Positions 62,312-64,000 of a DNA stretch of 64,000 nucleotides are shown here, in pieces (the stretch's first letter is position 1; each line of letters starts with the position of its first letter). The translations under genes and the position numbers were made by a program. Source of the DNA: Philonthus cognatus (Eukaryota > Arthropoda > Insecta > Coleoptera > Staphylinidae); contig OW052247.1 in the NCBI GenBank assembly GCA_932526585.2, forward strand, positions 49,676,001 to 49,740,000. The letters run 5' to 3'. Below the pieces are notes generated by a model that was given only the letters and a program-made list of their open reading frames with translations, ran no database searches and had not been told where the DNA came from.

Positions 62312-62441
62312 GCACGAAGTAAAATTTCGAGTTTAGAAAAGCCTGAAAATTTGGATTTGACAGGGCGCGCGAGCGAAGCGAGTCGCGCCCCGGCAAATTC
62401 AAATTTTCAGGCTTTTCTAAACTCGAAATTTTACTTCACGC
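62312..62441 (-). repeat. GH hairpin, class F with extended GC tip
   Basis: Inner stem ggatttgacaggg.. / ..cggcaaattc partly mismatched; tip cgcgcgagcgaagcgagtcgcg. Both outer arms changed catg to cacg/cgtg (agcacgaag / cttcacgcg), another matched pair of changes. Confidence 0.88.
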
Positions 62442-62934
62442 GCCACGCATGTAAAACGCTGATTTAATGTGAGAATTGTCTTTAATCAAGTCACAAATAA
62501 AATATGTTTAGTATGTCAATTATTAATTGTTTAAATGATGGGAAAAGTGCTATAATGGAGACATCACACTTTTTTATAATAAAATAAATAAAAATAAACA
62601 TGATTATGTTATTAAATATATGAGATTCTTTTATTTTCTTTGAGTAAATAAAAAATACACTTAATTTTTAGCACTTTTCAATCATTTTCAAATGCTTCTA
62701 ATTTAATCTCTCAATTTTAAGCTTTTGCAAATGAAAACAAAGTTTATTTAAATCTCAGCAGCTCTGTGGTTTTAATAAAAAGATGGGAGTTATAGAATGT
62801 TTTTAAACGCGCCAAAATAAAACACAAACTTCTTGTTTATTTTTCAAAATTTCAATCAACTTTGAGCTTCTGTAATTAAATCAAGTTAATTATATTTTGA
62901 ACTTCACTTACAATCAGTGTTTTATACGCGTGGC

Positions 62935-63064
62935 GCATGAAGTAAAATTTCGAGTTTAGAAAAGCCCGAAAATTTGGTTTTGCCGGGGCGCGACACGCAT
63001 CGCGCACGCGCCCCGGCAAATCCATATTTTCAGGCTATTCTAAGCTCGAAATTTTACTTCATGC
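62935..63064 (+). repeat. GH hairpin, class F with extended GC tip
   Basis: Inner stem ggttttgccggggcgcg / cgcgccccggcaaatcc; the tip gacacgcatcgcgcacg does not mirror the 62312 tip exactly. The right arm has unmatched changes (ggctattctaagctc). Confidence 0.88.
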
Positions 63065-63338
63065 TTAATCTGGAATTGGAAACAGTCATTAGCATTAACT
63101 TTAAAATAAATTGTGTTGCATGCACTAAGCATGCATAGAAAAAAGTATTGAAAATCTTTTACAGAGAAAACAATGGGTGCACAGCATTTGTATAGACAAT
63201 ATTTAGGTCTGTATATGATTATTTAAAGGTGCATGAAATTAATATTCTGAAGTCATCTGCCTAAAATAAAAAACATATATTTGACAAAAATATTTTAAAA
63301 TTAAACTTTTGGAAAAAATACAACTCTTCTGTCTAATA
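63065..63338. other. Non-coding AT-rich DNA
   Basis: Only the outer flank of the hairpin (ttaatctggaattggaaaca) is recognisable; the rest is featureless. Confidence 0.3.
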
Positions 63339-63340
63339 TA

Positions 63341-63915
63341 CAGAGTTTTTCGAAATGAAGGAACGGATTTCAAACATATATTTCTTTCAAACTACAGAAG
63401 ATGGAAACACAATTCGAACGTTCCTGGAAGGAGAAAAGTTTAATTTTTTATGCATTCAATATGAGCACCATGTGTTACACGACAAATATCAAAACGGTGG
63501 CTCATTGCCACACACGAATTAGCTGGTGTCTAGTTATCGAATTCACAGCTTCAACAATTCTATGTCGCAGATTTTCAAGATTGTCAGGTATAGGGGGGAT
63601 AAAAACACGGTAAATCTGCTAATGACAAGGCGGTTGTCTACTAAACTTACGGCGAAAAGCACGTTGAACTTCAATAACAGACTCTAGTTTTGTTAATTGC
63701 AGCACACAAAATGCTTTTTCTTGTTGTTTGGCCATTTTACTAGACAATCAGCATGACAAGCAACAGCGCCAATGCGGCCGTGATTGGAACTTCTGCCTGG
63801 ACTATTGAAATTTTAAAATTTTGTCTGTCCAGGAACGTTAGAATTATCCTTCCACCATTCGTAGATTAGAAGAAATAAATGTTTGAAATCTGTTCCTTCT
63901 TTTTAAATAACCCTG
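63341..63915 (-). mobile_element. Mariner-like internal-deletion derivative
   Basis: CAGAGTTTTTCGAAATGAAG + gaacggatttcaaacat at the left mirrors atgtttgaaatctgttcctt + ctttttaaataaccctg at the right, with TA outside both (63339-63340, 63916-63917). 575 bp. Arms of about 46 bp. Contains only the two ends of a transposase gene. Confidence 0.85.
63440..63735 (-). pseudogene. Mariner-like transposase, N- and C-termini joined
   Basis: From a good ATG at 63735 (minus): MAKQQEKAFCVLQLTKLESV then IEVQRAFRRKFSRQPPCH, the N-terminal DNA-binding start, closed by TAG. The frame continues directly with YRVFIPPIPDNLENLRHRIV and EAVNSITRHQLIRVW, and in another frame DICRVTHGAHIECIKN before a stop: the C-terminal end of the same family (VFIPPLP--LEELR-RI--A...L--RVW...C---GAHIE). 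The catalytic DDE core is entirely deleted. It belongs to a different mariner lineage from the 9.2-kb one. Confidence 0.82.
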
Positions 63916-64000
63916 TATAATTGCCGGGGCGAACACTATACATGATGAAAGGATAATACTATTTGAAATAAAAACAACATAGTTGGGAGAGTTTAACTGT

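Overview
This 64 kb window is AT-rich arthropod DNA, most likely from an insect. The grounds are Tc1/mariner, hAT-like, PIF/Harbinger-like, Penelope-like (PLE) and non-LTR elements, tRNA-derived SINEs and a short TTAGG run. I find no intact host gene, rRNA or functional tRNA, and no CRISPR, operon or other prokaryotic signal. Every protein-like segment I recognise belongs to a transposable element, and all are broken by stops, frameshifts, truncation or nested insertions. The window reads as an intron or intergenic desert filled by layers of repeats, with a few less AT-rich, apparently single-copy islands between them.

Layout. 0.2-0.8 kb: decayed arthropod repeat protein. 2.35-4.97 kb: 1.3-kb tandem duplication holding hairpins and a TGACGTCA-bearing satellite. 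5.3-6.45 kb: PLE (reverse transcriptase plus GIY-YIG nuclease) on the minus strand, inside an older hAT-like element. 8.4-11.0 kb: Tc1/mariner element with about 700-bp inverted repeats and a frameshifted transposase. 13.6-18.7 kb: satellite-like arrays. 21.8-23.2 kb: PLE-end relics with hammerhead-like RNAs. 26.3-27.0 kb: large palindrome beside a canonical hammerhead ribozyme motif. 27.0-30.1 kb: double-hairpin elements and a LINE RNase H relic. 30.4-31.1 kb: TE protein relic and a SINE with target-site duplications. 33.5-34.5 kb: LINE 3' end. 34.9-39.2 kb: mariner split by a PIF/Harbinger-like element. 39.2 kb: SINE. 42.6-44.4 kb: giant foldback mariner derivative. 45.6-47.2 kb: foldback flanks around PLE and LINE relics. 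47.7-51.7 kb: hairpin clusters, PLE termini and a TIR element. 52.96-54.06 kb: 380-bp tandem array. 54.3-58.9 kb: hAT-like composite with perfect 8-bp target duplications, holding a hAT MITE, hairpins and a 2.7-kb LINE. 59-64 kb: tandem duplications, more hairpins and a mariner deletion derivative.

Two signals stand out. First, about 40 copies or fragments of one long hairpin (called GH here; full copies are 105-130 bp, nearly perfect palindromes) lie throughout. The outer arms are constant, but the inner stem exists in at least six sequence classes, each complementary to itself. Copies often form minus/plus pairs with a nearly constant 80-87 bp spacer. Second, the window carries one canonical type I hammerhead motif with an intact core and at least six hammerhead-like relatives. 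In the relatives TTGANAAT replaces CTGANGA while the three stems change by compensation. Most have a palindromic stem III, as expected for motifs that act as dimers, and several sit in PLE terminal sequence.
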